Positions 1 to 5,407 of a stretch of DNA of 6,262 nucleotides are shown piece by piece. The notes beneath the pieces are model-generated. The model had not been told where the DNA came from and ran no database searches. It saw only the letters and a list, made by a program, of their open reading frames with translations. Every line of letters starts with the position of its first letter. The first letter of the stretch is position 1. Origin of the DNA: Pirellulaceae bacterium (GTDB lineage Bacteria > Planctomycetota > Planctomycetia > Pirellulales > Pirellulaceae); the NCBI GenBank assembly GCA_020846515.1, contig JADLDX010000032.1:1-6262 (forward strand), written 5' to 3'. The position numbers and the translations under genes were made by a program.

Positions 1-944
1 AGCGTCGAGAGCTTGTCACGCACTTCATTGAGCGTCGTATCGCCAAAGTTACGGATCTCCAACAATTGATCTTCGGTGCGTTGAACCAACTCGCGAATGG
101 TGCGAATGCCTTCGCTCTCCAAACAATTACCAGCTCGAACACTTAACCGCAGGTCGGCGACCATCATGTTCAACTTGCTCTCGAGTTGAGCTTCGGCTGA
201 ACCAGGGCCACCGCGAGCTGTGGCATGCACTTGCTTGCCCAACTCGGTGTATTGCACGAACGGATTGAGGTGCTTACGCAAAATCTTGGCCGACTCGGTC
301 ATCGCCATCTCTGGGTCGATAGAACCATCGGTCCAGATCTCCAGCGTCAAGCGATCGTAGTTGGTCTTCTGTCCAACGCGAGTCTCTTCGACTTCGTAAC
401 GCACGCGGACAACTGGACTGAATACTGCGTCGACCGGAATAATTCCGATCTCGTGATCGCGACTGCTATGCTCCGAAGCGGATACATAACCACGACCATT
501 CTCAACCACCATTTCCATAACGAACGGCACGTCGTCGGTCAGCGTAGCCAAAACATGATGTTTGTTGATGACCTCTACGTCGCCGTCGGTCTCGACGTCG
601 GCACCACTGATCACTCCAGCCTTATTGCGTTCGACGGTGATCACGCGGGTTGAATCGCTATGGTTCTTAACTACAAGACTTTTGACATTCAACACAACTT
701 CGGTGACGTCTTCCAACACACCTGGGATCGTGGTGAATTCATGCTGCGCGCCACGCACTTTGATCTGGGTAATCGCACTACCTTCCAGGCTGGAAAGCAG
801 GATGCGGCGCATACTGTTGCCGATCGTGGTTCCAAATCCGCGCTCAAACGGTTCAGCCACGAACTTGCCGTAAGTGCCCGAGAGCGTGCTCTTATCAACG
901 TGTACCGCGCTTGGCAGTTCCAAACCGCGCCATTTGATGTGCAT
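1..944 (-). CDS. rpoA: RNA polymerase alpha subunit, 3' end cut off by the window
   Basis: Alpha dimerises to nucleate core RNA polymerase assembly, and its C-terminal domain touches upstream promoter DNA and activators. The ATG at 944 has GAGG (958-955) 10 nt upstream. 314 codons are visible and the frame runs off position 1; a normal length is about 330. The N-terminal domain shows [20 protein letters not shown] near residue 40, then [20 protein letters not shown]. The C-terminal domain begins near residue 258 with [20 protein letters not shown], then [20 protein letters not shown]. Arg270, Asn273, Cys274 and Gly301 correspond to the DNA-contacting R265, N268, C269 and G296 of E. coli. Thr303 and Thr304 replace K298 and S299. 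It is last in the window; rplQ commonly follows but would lie outside. Confidence 0.97.
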   Translation of the reverse strand, partial: MHIKWRGLELPSAVHVDKSTLSGTYGKFVAEPFERGFGTTIGNSMRRILLSSLEGSAITQIKVRGAQHEFTTIPGVLEDVTEVVLNVKSLVVKNHSDSTRVITVERNKAGVISGADVETDGDVEVINKHHVLATLTDDVPFVMEMVVENGRGYVSASEHSSRDHEIGIIPVDAVFSPVVRVRYEVEETRVGQKTNYDRLTLEIWTDGSIDPEMAMTESAKILRKHLNPFVQYTELGKQVHATARGGPGSAEAQLESKLNMMVADLRLSVRAGNCLESEGIRTIRELVQRTEDQLLEIRNFGDTTLNEVRDKLST

Positions 945-998
945 TAGGTTTTAGCCTCGTACTAGTTGTTACTATGCTCTGTTAGGTTGATGCAATAG

Positions 999-1044
999 AG
1001 CACGCGGAGTGCGACGTGCTGCCGATCGTTCAAACTGGTTGAAC
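999..1044 (-). other. Two consecutive hairpins between rpsK and rpoA
   Basis: Immediately after the rpsK stop, GTTCAA/TTGAAC forms a 6-bp stem with a 5-nt loop (1044-1028). A second stem, AGCACG/CGTGCT with a 10-nt loop, follows at 1020-999. Neither has a downstream U-run, and rpoA needs read-through, so these are more likely mRNA processing or stability elements, or weak attenuators, than full terminators. Confidence 0.45.
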
Positions 1045-1425
1045 CTAAACTCGTCGACGCTTGCGTGGGCGACAACCATTGTGCGGAATCGGGGTCACAT
1101 CTTCGATCTGCTTAACCGACATGCCAGCCGTCTGCAAAGCGGTGATAGCGCTTTCCCGACCTGACCCAGGGCCTTTGACCCGTACATCGATCTCACGCAC
1201 ACCAAATTTGGCTGCCTTTTCGGCCGCCTGTTGAGCTGCGACTTGACCGGCGAAAGGCGTGCTCTTGCGAGACCCCTTGAACCCACAAGTACCCGCACTT
1301 GCCCAGCAGAGCGTGTCACCCTTGGTGTCGGTAATCGTGACGGTCGTGTTATTGAACGTGGCGCGAATGTGCGCAATCGCCACCGTTACATTCCGACGCT
1401 GCTTACGACGTTTGGCCTTTGCCAC
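1045..1425 (-). CDS. rpsK: Ribosomal protein uS11 (S11)
   Basis: This small-subunit platform protein binds 16S rRNA close to the Shine-Dalgarno/anti-SD helix. The 126-residue sequence begins (M)[11 protein letters not shown] and has the core [19 protein letters not shown] (19-37), [20 protein letters not shown] (42-61) and [14 protein letters not shown] (81-94). It ends with the family signature [18 protein letters not shown] (109-126). The GTG at 1425 is chosen over the TTG at 1440 because it has GAGG 9 nt upstream and gives the conserved AKA N-terminus; the longer form would add MRFKT. The stop is TAG at 1047-1045. rpsD, which sits between rpsK and rpoA in E. coli and many others, is absent: rpoA follows after 100 bp. 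Confidence 0.97.
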   Translation of the reverse strand: MAKAKRRKQRRNVTVAIAHIRATFNNTTVTITDTKGDTLCWASAGTCGFKGSRKSTPFAGQVAAQQAAEKAAKFGVREIDVRVKGPGSGRESAITALQTAGMSVKQIEDVTPIPHNGCRPRKRRRV

Positions 1426-1434
1426 AGTCTTGAA

Positions 1435-1438
1435 CCTC
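1435..1438 (-). promoter_or_regulatory. Shine-Dalgarno sequence that sets the rpsK start
   Basis: GAGG at 1438-1435 lies 9 nt before the GTG at 1425. A TTG at 1440 would place this site inside the gene, which is implausible. The SD also sits in a weak 4-bp inverted repeat TTGA/TCAA (1440-1430). Confidence 0.8.
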
Positions 1439-1451
1439 AAAAATACTGACG

Positions 1452-1652
1452 TTACGGTTGGTTATATCTGTCCACCGCTGAGCAGAAACAGTCGGCGGCT
1501 TTAGTTTGTTCATTCACTTTCAGGTAGCTGCCTGAGCCAATCCTTTGCCTAAGCCTGAGCTCCCTCTTTCCTGAGCTAGCAAACCTCGAGTCGGCACCTT
1601 GACTCGGCTGGACAAAACCCCAGCAGAGCAAAGGCCCCAGACACTCTGGCAC
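1452..1652 (-). CDS. Unrecognised 66-residue ORF filling the rpsM-rpsK gap (doubtful)
   Basis: A GTG at 1652 overlaps the rpsM stop (TAGTG). An AAGGA at 1666-1662, inside the last codons of rpsM, lies 9 nt before it, the same spacing as at rpsM and rpsK. The frame is open for 66 codons ([20 protein letters not shown] at the start) and stops at 1452, 26 nt before the rpsK start. This looks like a coupled small gene. Against it, I recognise no domain, the predicted protein is low in hydrophobic core and rich in G, S, Q and C, and the DNA is full of inverted repeats that fit a structured RNA equally well. I do not assign a function. Confidence 0.2.
   Translation of the reverse strand: MPECLGPLLCWGFVQPSQGADSRFASSGKRELRLRQRIGSGSYLKVNEQTKAADCFCSAVDRYNQP
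1520..1649 (-). other. Cluster of inverted repeats in the rpsM-rpsK gap
   Basis: In mRNA order the gap holds: CCAGA/TCTGG with a 3-nt loop (1649-1637), just after the rpsM stop; GCTGG/CCAGC with an 8-nt loop (1624-1607); directly abutting it, CGAGTC/GACTCG with an 8-nt loop (1606-1587); AGCTC/GAGCT with a 10-nt loop (1577-1558); and a 16-bp imperfect palindrome (1535-1520). GCTCAGG appears three times (minus strand 1576-1570, 1560-1554 and 1537-1531). No stem is followed by a proper U-tract. A folded leader acting on rpsK translation is plausible; this is inference from base pairing seen by eye. Confidence 0.5.
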
Positions 1653-2035
1653 TAGCGCAGATCCTTCACGCCCTTCTTGCCCGCCACCGTCTTACGTGGT
1701 CCCTTGCGGGTACGTGCGTTGGTACGGGTGCGTTGACCGCGAACGGGCAAGTTCAACCGATGGCGCATACCACTGTAACACTTGATTTCGCGCAAGCGGT
1801 GAATGTTCTGGCCGATCTGGCGGCGCAGGGGACCTTCGACCGTGTAATCTCGTTCCAACAACGTAGCCAAGCGGCTCAGTTCGTCTTCGCTCAATTCGCG
1901 AGCGGATTTGTCTGGGTCGATGTTCGTCTTGACACACACTTGACGGGCGACGAAAGGTCCCACACCGTACAAATATGTAAGCGAAATCGCCACTTTCTTC
2001 TCGTTGGGTATGTCCACACCAAGTAAACGCGGCAC
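1652..2035 (-). CDS. rpsM: Ribosomal protein uS13 (S13)
   Basis: This small-subunit head protein contacts the P-site tRNA and forms bridges to the large subunit. The 127-residue sequence starts [13 protein letters not shown] and carries the helix-two-turn-helix region with [13 protein letters not shown] (about 21-33). The family core follows at [20 protein letters not shown] (81-100), then the basic tail [20 protein letters not shown] (101-120), which reaches toward tRNA and mRNA. The GTG start at 2035 gives the normal family N-terminus; an upstream TTG at 2053 would add six residues (MQEFAS) and overlap the Shine-Dalgarno sequence. The stop is TAG at 1654-1652. It lies downstream of a candidate promoter and 226 bp before rpsK. 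In many genomes rpmJ precedes rpsM; here it does not. Confidence 0.97.
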   Translation of the reverse strand: MPRLLGVDIPNEKKVAISLTYLYGVGPFVARQVCVKTNIDPDKSARELSEDELSRLATLLERDYTVEGPLRRQIGQNIHRLREIKCYSGMRHRLNLPVRGQRTRTNARTRKGPRKTVAGKKGVKDLR

Positions 2036-2044
2036 GCTGGCGAA

Positions 2045-2048
2045 CTCC
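2045..2048 (-). promoter_or_regulatory. Shine-Dalgarno sequence that sets the rpsM start
   Basis: GGAG at 2048-2045 (within GCAGGAG) lies 9 nt upstream of the GTG at 2035. A longer reading from TTG 2053 would place this site inside the coding sequence, with no SD of its own. The S13 family begins directly with (M)PRLLGVDIP, so the GTG is the real start. Confidence 0.8.
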
Positions 2049-2134
2049 TGCAAATCTACTTAACTACTGAATCTAAAATGACTTACCGTTGCTTCAGGTA
2101 CACAAATTGCTCTTCTTGCGTTTCGAAGCGAGAT

Positions 2135-2164
2135 AGTATAGTCCTACGAAATTGAGGTTGGCAA
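2135..2164 (-). promoter_or_regulatory. Candidate sigma70-type promoter for rpsM-rpsK-rpoA
   Basis: A -35 box TTGCCA (2164-2159, five of six matches to TTGACA) and a -10 box TATACT (2140-2135, five of six to TATAAT) are separated by 18 bp in the adk-rpsM gap. Transcription would begin near 2128, leaving a leader of about 90 nt before the rpsM GTG. It would let the alpha-operon genes be transcribed independently of the upstream spc genes. It is the best promoter-like pair I found in any gap; activity is inferred. Confidence 0.5.
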
Positions 2165-2172
2165 GCCGTAAT

Positions 2173-2745
2173 TTAACGCCGGCCTCGTTCTACAGCCTCT
2201 TTGATCTTGTCAAAAACCAAATCCGGCGGCTGCATGCCATCGATCGAACACAATAAACCCTTGCGCTGGTAGTATTCCAGCAATGGCGCGGTCTGCGTAT
2301 GGAACACATGCAGTCGCGCACGAATAGTTTCATAAGTATCATCAGCCCGGTGCTCCTGCTGGGCCCGTTTGAGGATTCGAGTCACTAACTCTTCTTCCTC
2401 AGCCTGCAAGTCCAGCACCAAATCCAACTGCCGCCCCACCTTGGTAAAGTGCTCATCGAGCAATTGAGCCTGCACCAGCGTCCGCGGAAAGCCATCGAAA
2501 AGGCAACCAGCTTCGCAATCCGGACTGGCCAGCCGCTGGGCCACGATGCGCATCACTAAGTGATCCGGCGCAAGCTTCCCAGCATCTACGTACGACGAAA
2601 CCCAACGCGACAAAGCGGTATCCTGTCGCTTGACCTCGCGCAACATCTCACCAGTCGAGAGATGGGGAATAGCCAGATACTCGACTAACCGTTTACATTG
2701 GGTGCCTTTGCCCACGCCAGGCGGCCCGATGAAGACTATCCGCAT
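2173..2745 (-). CDS. adk: Adenylate kinase, short-LID form
   Basis: This cytosolic enzyme catalyses ATP + AMP <-> 2 ADP and keeps adenylate nucleotides in balance. The P-loop GPPGVGKGT is at residues 7-15, the AMP-binding region around STGEMLR (30-36), the conserved DGFPRT at 84-89, and the RADDTYETIRARL segment at 133-145. At 190 residues it is shorter than the roughly 214-residue long form. The region between KRAQQEH and RADD is too short for the LID insertion, and no four-cysteine zinc site is seen, so it is a short-LID enzyme. The start is ATG 2745 with AAGGG 8 nt upstream. It follows secY by 130 bp, the usual place. The genes that commonly follow adk (map, infA, rpmJ) are missing here, and rpsM comes next. 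Confidence 0.96.
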   Translation of the reverse strand: MRIVFIGPPGVGKGTQCKRLVEYLAIPHLSTGEMLREVKRQDTALSRWVSSYVDAGKLAPDHLVMRIVAQRLASPDCEAGCLFDGFPRTLVQAQLLDEHFTKVGRQLDLVLDLQAEEEELVTRILKRAQQEHRADDTYETIRARLHVFHTQTAPLLEYYQRKGLLCSIDGMQPPDLVFDKIKEAVERGRR

Positions 2746-2810
2746 GGCAATGACCCTTGGGAAAGGAACGAGCCGGTGCGACCATCCACCGGCTCCGTAA
2801 ACGATGCCAA
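2736..2810 (-). CDS. Possible 24-residue leader ORF overlapping the adk start
   Basis: A perfect AGGAGG (2821-2816) lies 5 nt before a TTG at 2810. That TTG opens 24 codons (MASFTEPVDGRTGSFLSQGS, then LPCG) ending at a TAG at 2738-2736, eight bases inside adk and in another frame. It runs through the hairpin at 2795-2770. This AGGAGG is the strongest Shine-Dalgarno match noted in the window, yet no other gene uses it. A leader ORF coupled to adk would explain it, but the short length, TTG start and lack of recognisable similarity make chance a serious alternative. Confidence 0.25.
   Translation of the reverse strand: MASFTEPVDGRTGSFLSQGSLPCG
2770..2795 (-). other. Perfect 9-bp hairpin in the adk leader
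   Basis: The arms GAGCCGGTG and CACCGGCTC pair perfectly around an 8-nt loop (2786-2779 on the minus strand). On the mRNA the stem is GC-rich and sits about 25 nt upstream of the adk ATG. It is followed by GTTCCTTTCCC and not a run of U, so it is unlikely to terminate transcription by itself. A role as an mRNA stabiliser, a processing stop after secY, or a translation-control element is inference. Confidence 0.55.
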
Positions 2811-2875
2811 TCTAACCTCCTGGCGACCCTCGCCGCCCACAAACGGGCTAACCAGCTACGGGCTATAGTGTCGAG

Positions 2876-4243
2876 TTACGACTCCAGCAAGCCGCGGTAA
2901 TTCCTCATCAGCAAATGGTTATCTATCTTCTGGATCAAGTCAAACGCCACGCTCACCGCGATCAGCAAACCTGTACCACCATAGAAGTTTGCTACGGCAA
3001 ACGAATTAACTAACTGCTGATTGACCAGGATGGGCACAATCGCCACCAACGAAAGGAAGGCAGCACCCACATATGTAATTCGAACCATAACGCGTTCCAG
3101 GTAATCAGCCGTGCGTTTACCAGGGCGGTAGCCCGGGATGAACGTACCGTGATCCTTTAGGTTTTCCGACATCTCTTTCGGGTTGAACGTAATCGATGTC
3201 CAGAAGTAGCAGAAGAAGAAAATCAGCAGAACGTAAAGCACCATGTAGGTGAAAGTCTGCCCGCTCTGCAGGTTATTGCCCATCATATTGAAGAAGTTGG
3301 CAATAGCCTTGCTGAACCGAGAATCACCATTGAACCAGGTGGCCATGATCGTAAACAACAGGCCGGGCAACATGATCAAGCTGCTCGCGAAAATGATCGG
3401 CATAACACCGGCTTGATTGAGCCGCAGAGGCAAATACTGCTTGGTGCCCCCGTACACGCGACGGCCGCGTACGTGCTTGGCACTCTGCGTCGGAATTCGT
3501 CGTTGACCGAGCGTTATGAAGACCACGCCGTAGACGACCGCCACGAACAAGCAGGCCATCACAATCAGCGTATCGGGGCCAATTTGGCCAGACGATCCGC
3601 TGAGCTGATAGGTCATGTCTTCCTTCAGGTCCAAAAACGCACCCGGCATTTGAGCCAAGATACTGGCCATGATTAGCAAGCTAATACCGTTGCCGATACC
3701 GTACTCGTCAATCTGCTCGCCCAACCACATCAGGAACATGGTTCCGCAGGTCATGATGGCGATCGCGGTGACTTGCCAACCAAAGTGCAACGTCGTCGAG
3801 TTGAGCCCAAGGAAGTCGTCGGACACGCCAGCCAGACTGCCACCCATGACATAAGTCCGCAGGTAGATCCAGCTTTGCAAAATGCAAAGAAACACGGTCA
3901 GATACCGCGTGTATTCATTGATTTTGCGCATGCCCGTCTGGCCTTCTTTGCGCAAATTTTCGATTGGCTTCCAAACGCTGCCCAGCAGCTGGAACACGAT
4001 GGAGGCGGAGATGTAGGGCATGATGCCCAACCCGAAGATCGTGATCTCCCGCAGGTCGGTGGCCGCAAAAACGGATACCTTATCCAGGAAGCCACTTAAC
4101 TGGCTGTTCTGGTCATAGTTGCTAGGTACCATCGGCAAGCGAATTTGGTACCCAACTCGGTATACGGCCAGCAGGACCAGCGTCAGCAGAATCTTCTGCC
4201 TCAGCTCAGGAATTGTAAAAACAATTCGCAGCTTTTCCCACAT
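2876..4243 (-). CDS. secY: Protein translocase channel subunit SecY
   Basis: This 455-residue inner-membrane protein is the pore of the SecYEG translocon. It exports unfolded preproteins with SecA and inserts membrane proteins with the ribosome. About ten hydrophobic segments can be placed near residues 18-37, 66-90, 112-133, 157-176, 183-203, 225-246, 278-303, 330-350, 386-407 and 415-434. Family landmarks are the plug/TM2 motif GLGIMPYISASIVFQLLGS (about 71-89), GEQIDEYGIGNGISLLI (about 175-191), the cytosolic loop QRRIPTQ...YLPLRLNQAGVMPIIFASS (about 247-288) and the second loop FNPKEMSENLKDHGTFIPGYRPGKRT (about 353-378), whose arginine in GYRPG is the conserved SecA/ribosome-contacting position. 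The start is ATG 4243 with GGAG 8 nt upstream; the stop is TAA at 2878-2876. The length is normal. Linkage to rplO and adk is standard. Confidence 0.98.
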   Translation of the reverse strand: MWEKLRIVFTIPELRQKILLTLVLLAVYRVGYQIRLPMVPSNYDQNSQLSGFLDKVSVFAATDLREITIFGLGIMPYISASIVFQLLGSVWKPIENLRKEGQTGMRKINEYTRYLTVFLCILQSWIYLRTYVMGGSLAGVSDDFLGLNSTTLHFGWQVTAIAIMTCGTMFLMWLGEQIDEYGIGNGISLLIMASILAQMPGAFLDLKEDMTYQLSGSSGQIGPDTLIVMACLFVAVVYGVVFITLGQRRIPTQSAKHVRGRRVYGGTKQYLPLRLNQAGVMPIIFASSLIMLPGLLFTIMATWFNGDSRFSKAIANFFNMMGNNLQSGQTFTYMVLYVLLIFFFCYFWTSITFNPKEMSENLKDHGTFIPGYRPGKRTADYLERVMVRITYVGAAFLSLVAIVPILVNQQLVNSFAVANFYGGTGLLIAVSVAFDLIQKIDNHLLMRNYRGLLES

Positions 4244-4270
4244 CGGGTCAACTCCGTTACAGGGCTATCG

Positions 4271-4774
4271 TTACTTCTTACCAGCTTGGCTGGCTAGCTC
4301 GGCCACACGCTGTTTAGGCGTACGACGGGCTTTCACGACGGTAGCAGAGCCGCCGACAGCTTGCAACTTCTCCAAGGCCGACGCGCTAAAGCGATGGGCT
4401 GAAATCTTAAGTGGCTTGGTGATTTCTCCATCACCCAGCACCTTGATCTCATCGAATCGTCGCTTGATCACGCCACGCGCTTGCAAAGTCTTCGGCGTAA
4501 TCTCGTCGCCAGCATCGAACACTTGAGCAATTTGGCCCAAGTTGATCGAGACAACGGTTAACGCAAATTTGTTATTGAATCCACGCTTAGGGATACGGCG
4601 CACCAAGGGCAAATCACCGCCTTGGAAGACGGGGTGGCGCGAGTAGCCCGAACGAGACTTGTGCCCGTTATGACCGCGACCAGCCGTTTTGCCTTGACCA
4701 GAACCAGGCCCGCGGCCGATGCGCCGACGCAGCTTGTTCTTGGTGATGCCATCGTTGACTTCACTAATATTCAT
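4271..4774 (-). CDS. rplO: Ribosomal protein uL15 (L15)
   Basis: This 167-residue large-subunit protein binds 23S rRNA and acts in late 50S assembly. The basic, glycine-rich N-terminal extension typical of L15 is at residues 17-66 (RRRIGRGPGSGQGKTAGRG, then GHKSRSGYSRHPVFQGGDLP and RRIPKRGF). It is followed by the globular domain ending near VGGSATVVKA. The length is slightly above the 144-150 residues common elsewhere, with a basic tail ending AGKK. The ATG at 4774 overlaps the rpsE stop, and its Shine-Dalgarno sequence GAGGAG lies inside the end of rpsE about 10 nt upstream. secY follows after 27 bp, the usual neighbour. Confidence 0.97.
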   Translation of the reverse strand: MNISEVNDGITKNKLRRRIGRGPGSGQGKTAGRGHNGHKSRSGYSRHPVFQGGDLPLVRRIPKRGFNNKFALTVVSINLGQIAQVFDAGDEITPKTLQARGVIKRRFDEIKVLGDGEITKPLKISAHRFSASALEKLQAVGGSATVVKARRTPKQRVAELASQAGKK

Positions 4775-5262
4775 GACAGGGAAACTCCTCGCAGTCGCTC
4801 GACATCTTCCCGCGTGCGCAGTTTCTTCAGAGCGTTGAACGTAGCTTTAACCAGCACGGATGGATTGTTGGATCGGAAACTCTTGGTCAAGATATCCTTG
4901 ATACCCGCAGCTTCGCACACTGCTCGGACAGCTGGGCCAGCGATGATACCGGTACCAGGGCTGGCGGGCAGCAAGATGACCTTGGCAGCGCCGTAGCGAC
5001 CAATCACCTGGTGTGGAATGGTACCATTAACGACCGGCACCGATAGGTTGTCGCGGTTGGCTTGCTTCTGAGCCTTGGTCACACTGGGTGGCACTTCGTT
5101 GGCTTTGCCGTAGCCAAAGCCGCAGCTGCCCTTACCATCACCGACGACGACCAACGCAGCGAAACTGAAGCGACGACCACCCTTTACCACGGCGGCGCAG
5201 CGCTTGATCTTCAGCACGCGTTCGACTGACGCTTCGCCTTGCGGTAGATCTATATTTGCCAC
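4771..5262 (-). CDS. rpsE: Ribosomal protein uS5 (S5)
   Basis: This 163-residue small-subunit protein sits at the mRNA entry side of the 30S subunit and contributes to decoding fidelity. The N-terminal double-stranded-RNA-binding-like domain (about residues 12-77) contains the S5 signature KGGRRFSFAALVVVGDGKG and GFGYGKANEVP. The C-terminal domain (about 83-155) has the conserved LLPASPGTGIIAGPAVRAV run and the NP motif in RSNNPSVLVKATFNAL. It starts at GTG 5262 with GGGGAG 8 nt upstream; a nearby ATG at 5269 is out of frame. The TGA stop at 4773-4771 overlaps the rplO ATG in an ATGA, implying translational coupling. In many bacteria rpmD (uL30) lies between these two genes; here there is no room for it. 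Confidence 0.97.
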   Translation of the reverse strand: MANIDLPQGEASVERVLKIKRCAAVVKGGRRFSFAALVVVGDGKGSCGFGYGKANEVPPSVTKAQKQANRDNLSVPVVNGTIPHQVIGRYGAAKVILLPASPGTGIIAGPAVRAVCEAAGIKDILTKSFRSNNPSVLVKATFNALKKLRTREDVERLRGVSLS

Positions 5263-5281
5263 AGAACATTCTCCCCTGTGG
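5259..5281 (-). promoter_or_regulatory. Ribosome-binding site of rpsE held in a hairpin loop
   Basis: The Shine-Dalgarno sequence GGGGAG (5276-5271) lies 8 nt before the GTG start at 5262 and fixes that start. It is framed by complementary 6-nt arms, CCACAG (5281-5276) and CTGTGG (5264-5259). The predicted stem therefore puts nearly all of the SD in an 11-nt loop and the GTG start codon in the 3' arm. The complementarity is visible in the sequence; a regulatory role is inference. Confidence 0.5.
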
Positions 5282-5407
5282 GTGACACCTTCGAAAGGGC
5301 ACCTGGTTTTCCCAGCTGAAGTGCAATTGCCCTTCAGTTCTTTACCTTAAACGGACTTGAACAGGCGGCGGATACCAACCGGTTCATTAAATATCGCTTA
5401 CCAACCT
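5263..5407 (-). other. Structured 145-bp rplR-rpsE intergenic leader
   Basis: This untranslated gap carries consecutive inverted repeats. A near-perfect 22-bp palindrome lies at 5316-5337 (arms CTGAAG/CTTCAG around GCAATTGC, with one mismatched pair). A small hairpin lies at 5303-5315 (CTGG/CCAG), and another short one at 5288-5298 (CCTT/AAGG). An octamer TACCAACC (plus strand) occurs at both 5373-5380 and 5399-5406. No U-tract follows any stem on the minus strand, so these do not look like intrinsic terminators. A folded mRNA leader ahead of rpsE is the simplest reading, which is inference. I see no gene in it. Confidence 0.45.

Noticed and set aside
225..653. Plus-strand ORF of 142 codons
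   Set aside because: It lies wholly antisense to rpoA, whose conserved protein accounts for the region; the plus-strand translation shows no known domain.
999..1044. Intrinsic terminator after rpsK
   Set aside because: The stems are short, no U-tract follows, and rpoA lies immediately downstream.
1462..1500. TATAAC -10-like box upstream of rpsK
   Set aside because: No acceptable -35 hexamer lies at 16-18 bp spacing.
2054..2172. Possible rpmJ (bL36) between adk and rpsM
   Set aside because: I read all three minus-strand frames for the MKVR start and the C/C/C/H zinc pattern of bL36 and found neither; one frame has a basic KRKK run but no start codon and an early stop.
2870..2892. Possible -35/-10 pair at the end of secY (TTGCTG-17-TATAGC)
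   Set aside because: It has only three and four matches to consensus, and the -35 lies in the secY coding sequence; too weak to call.
3413..4526. Several plus-strand ORFs of 61-135 codons
   Set aside because: They are antisense to secY and rplO and have no recognisable domains or ribosome-binding sites; they are shadow frames of conserved genes.
5336..5387. Short minus-strand ATG ORF in the rplR-rpsE gap (about 17 codons from 5387)
   Set aside because: It has no well-placed Shine-Dalgarno sequence and is very short; chance is the better explanation.
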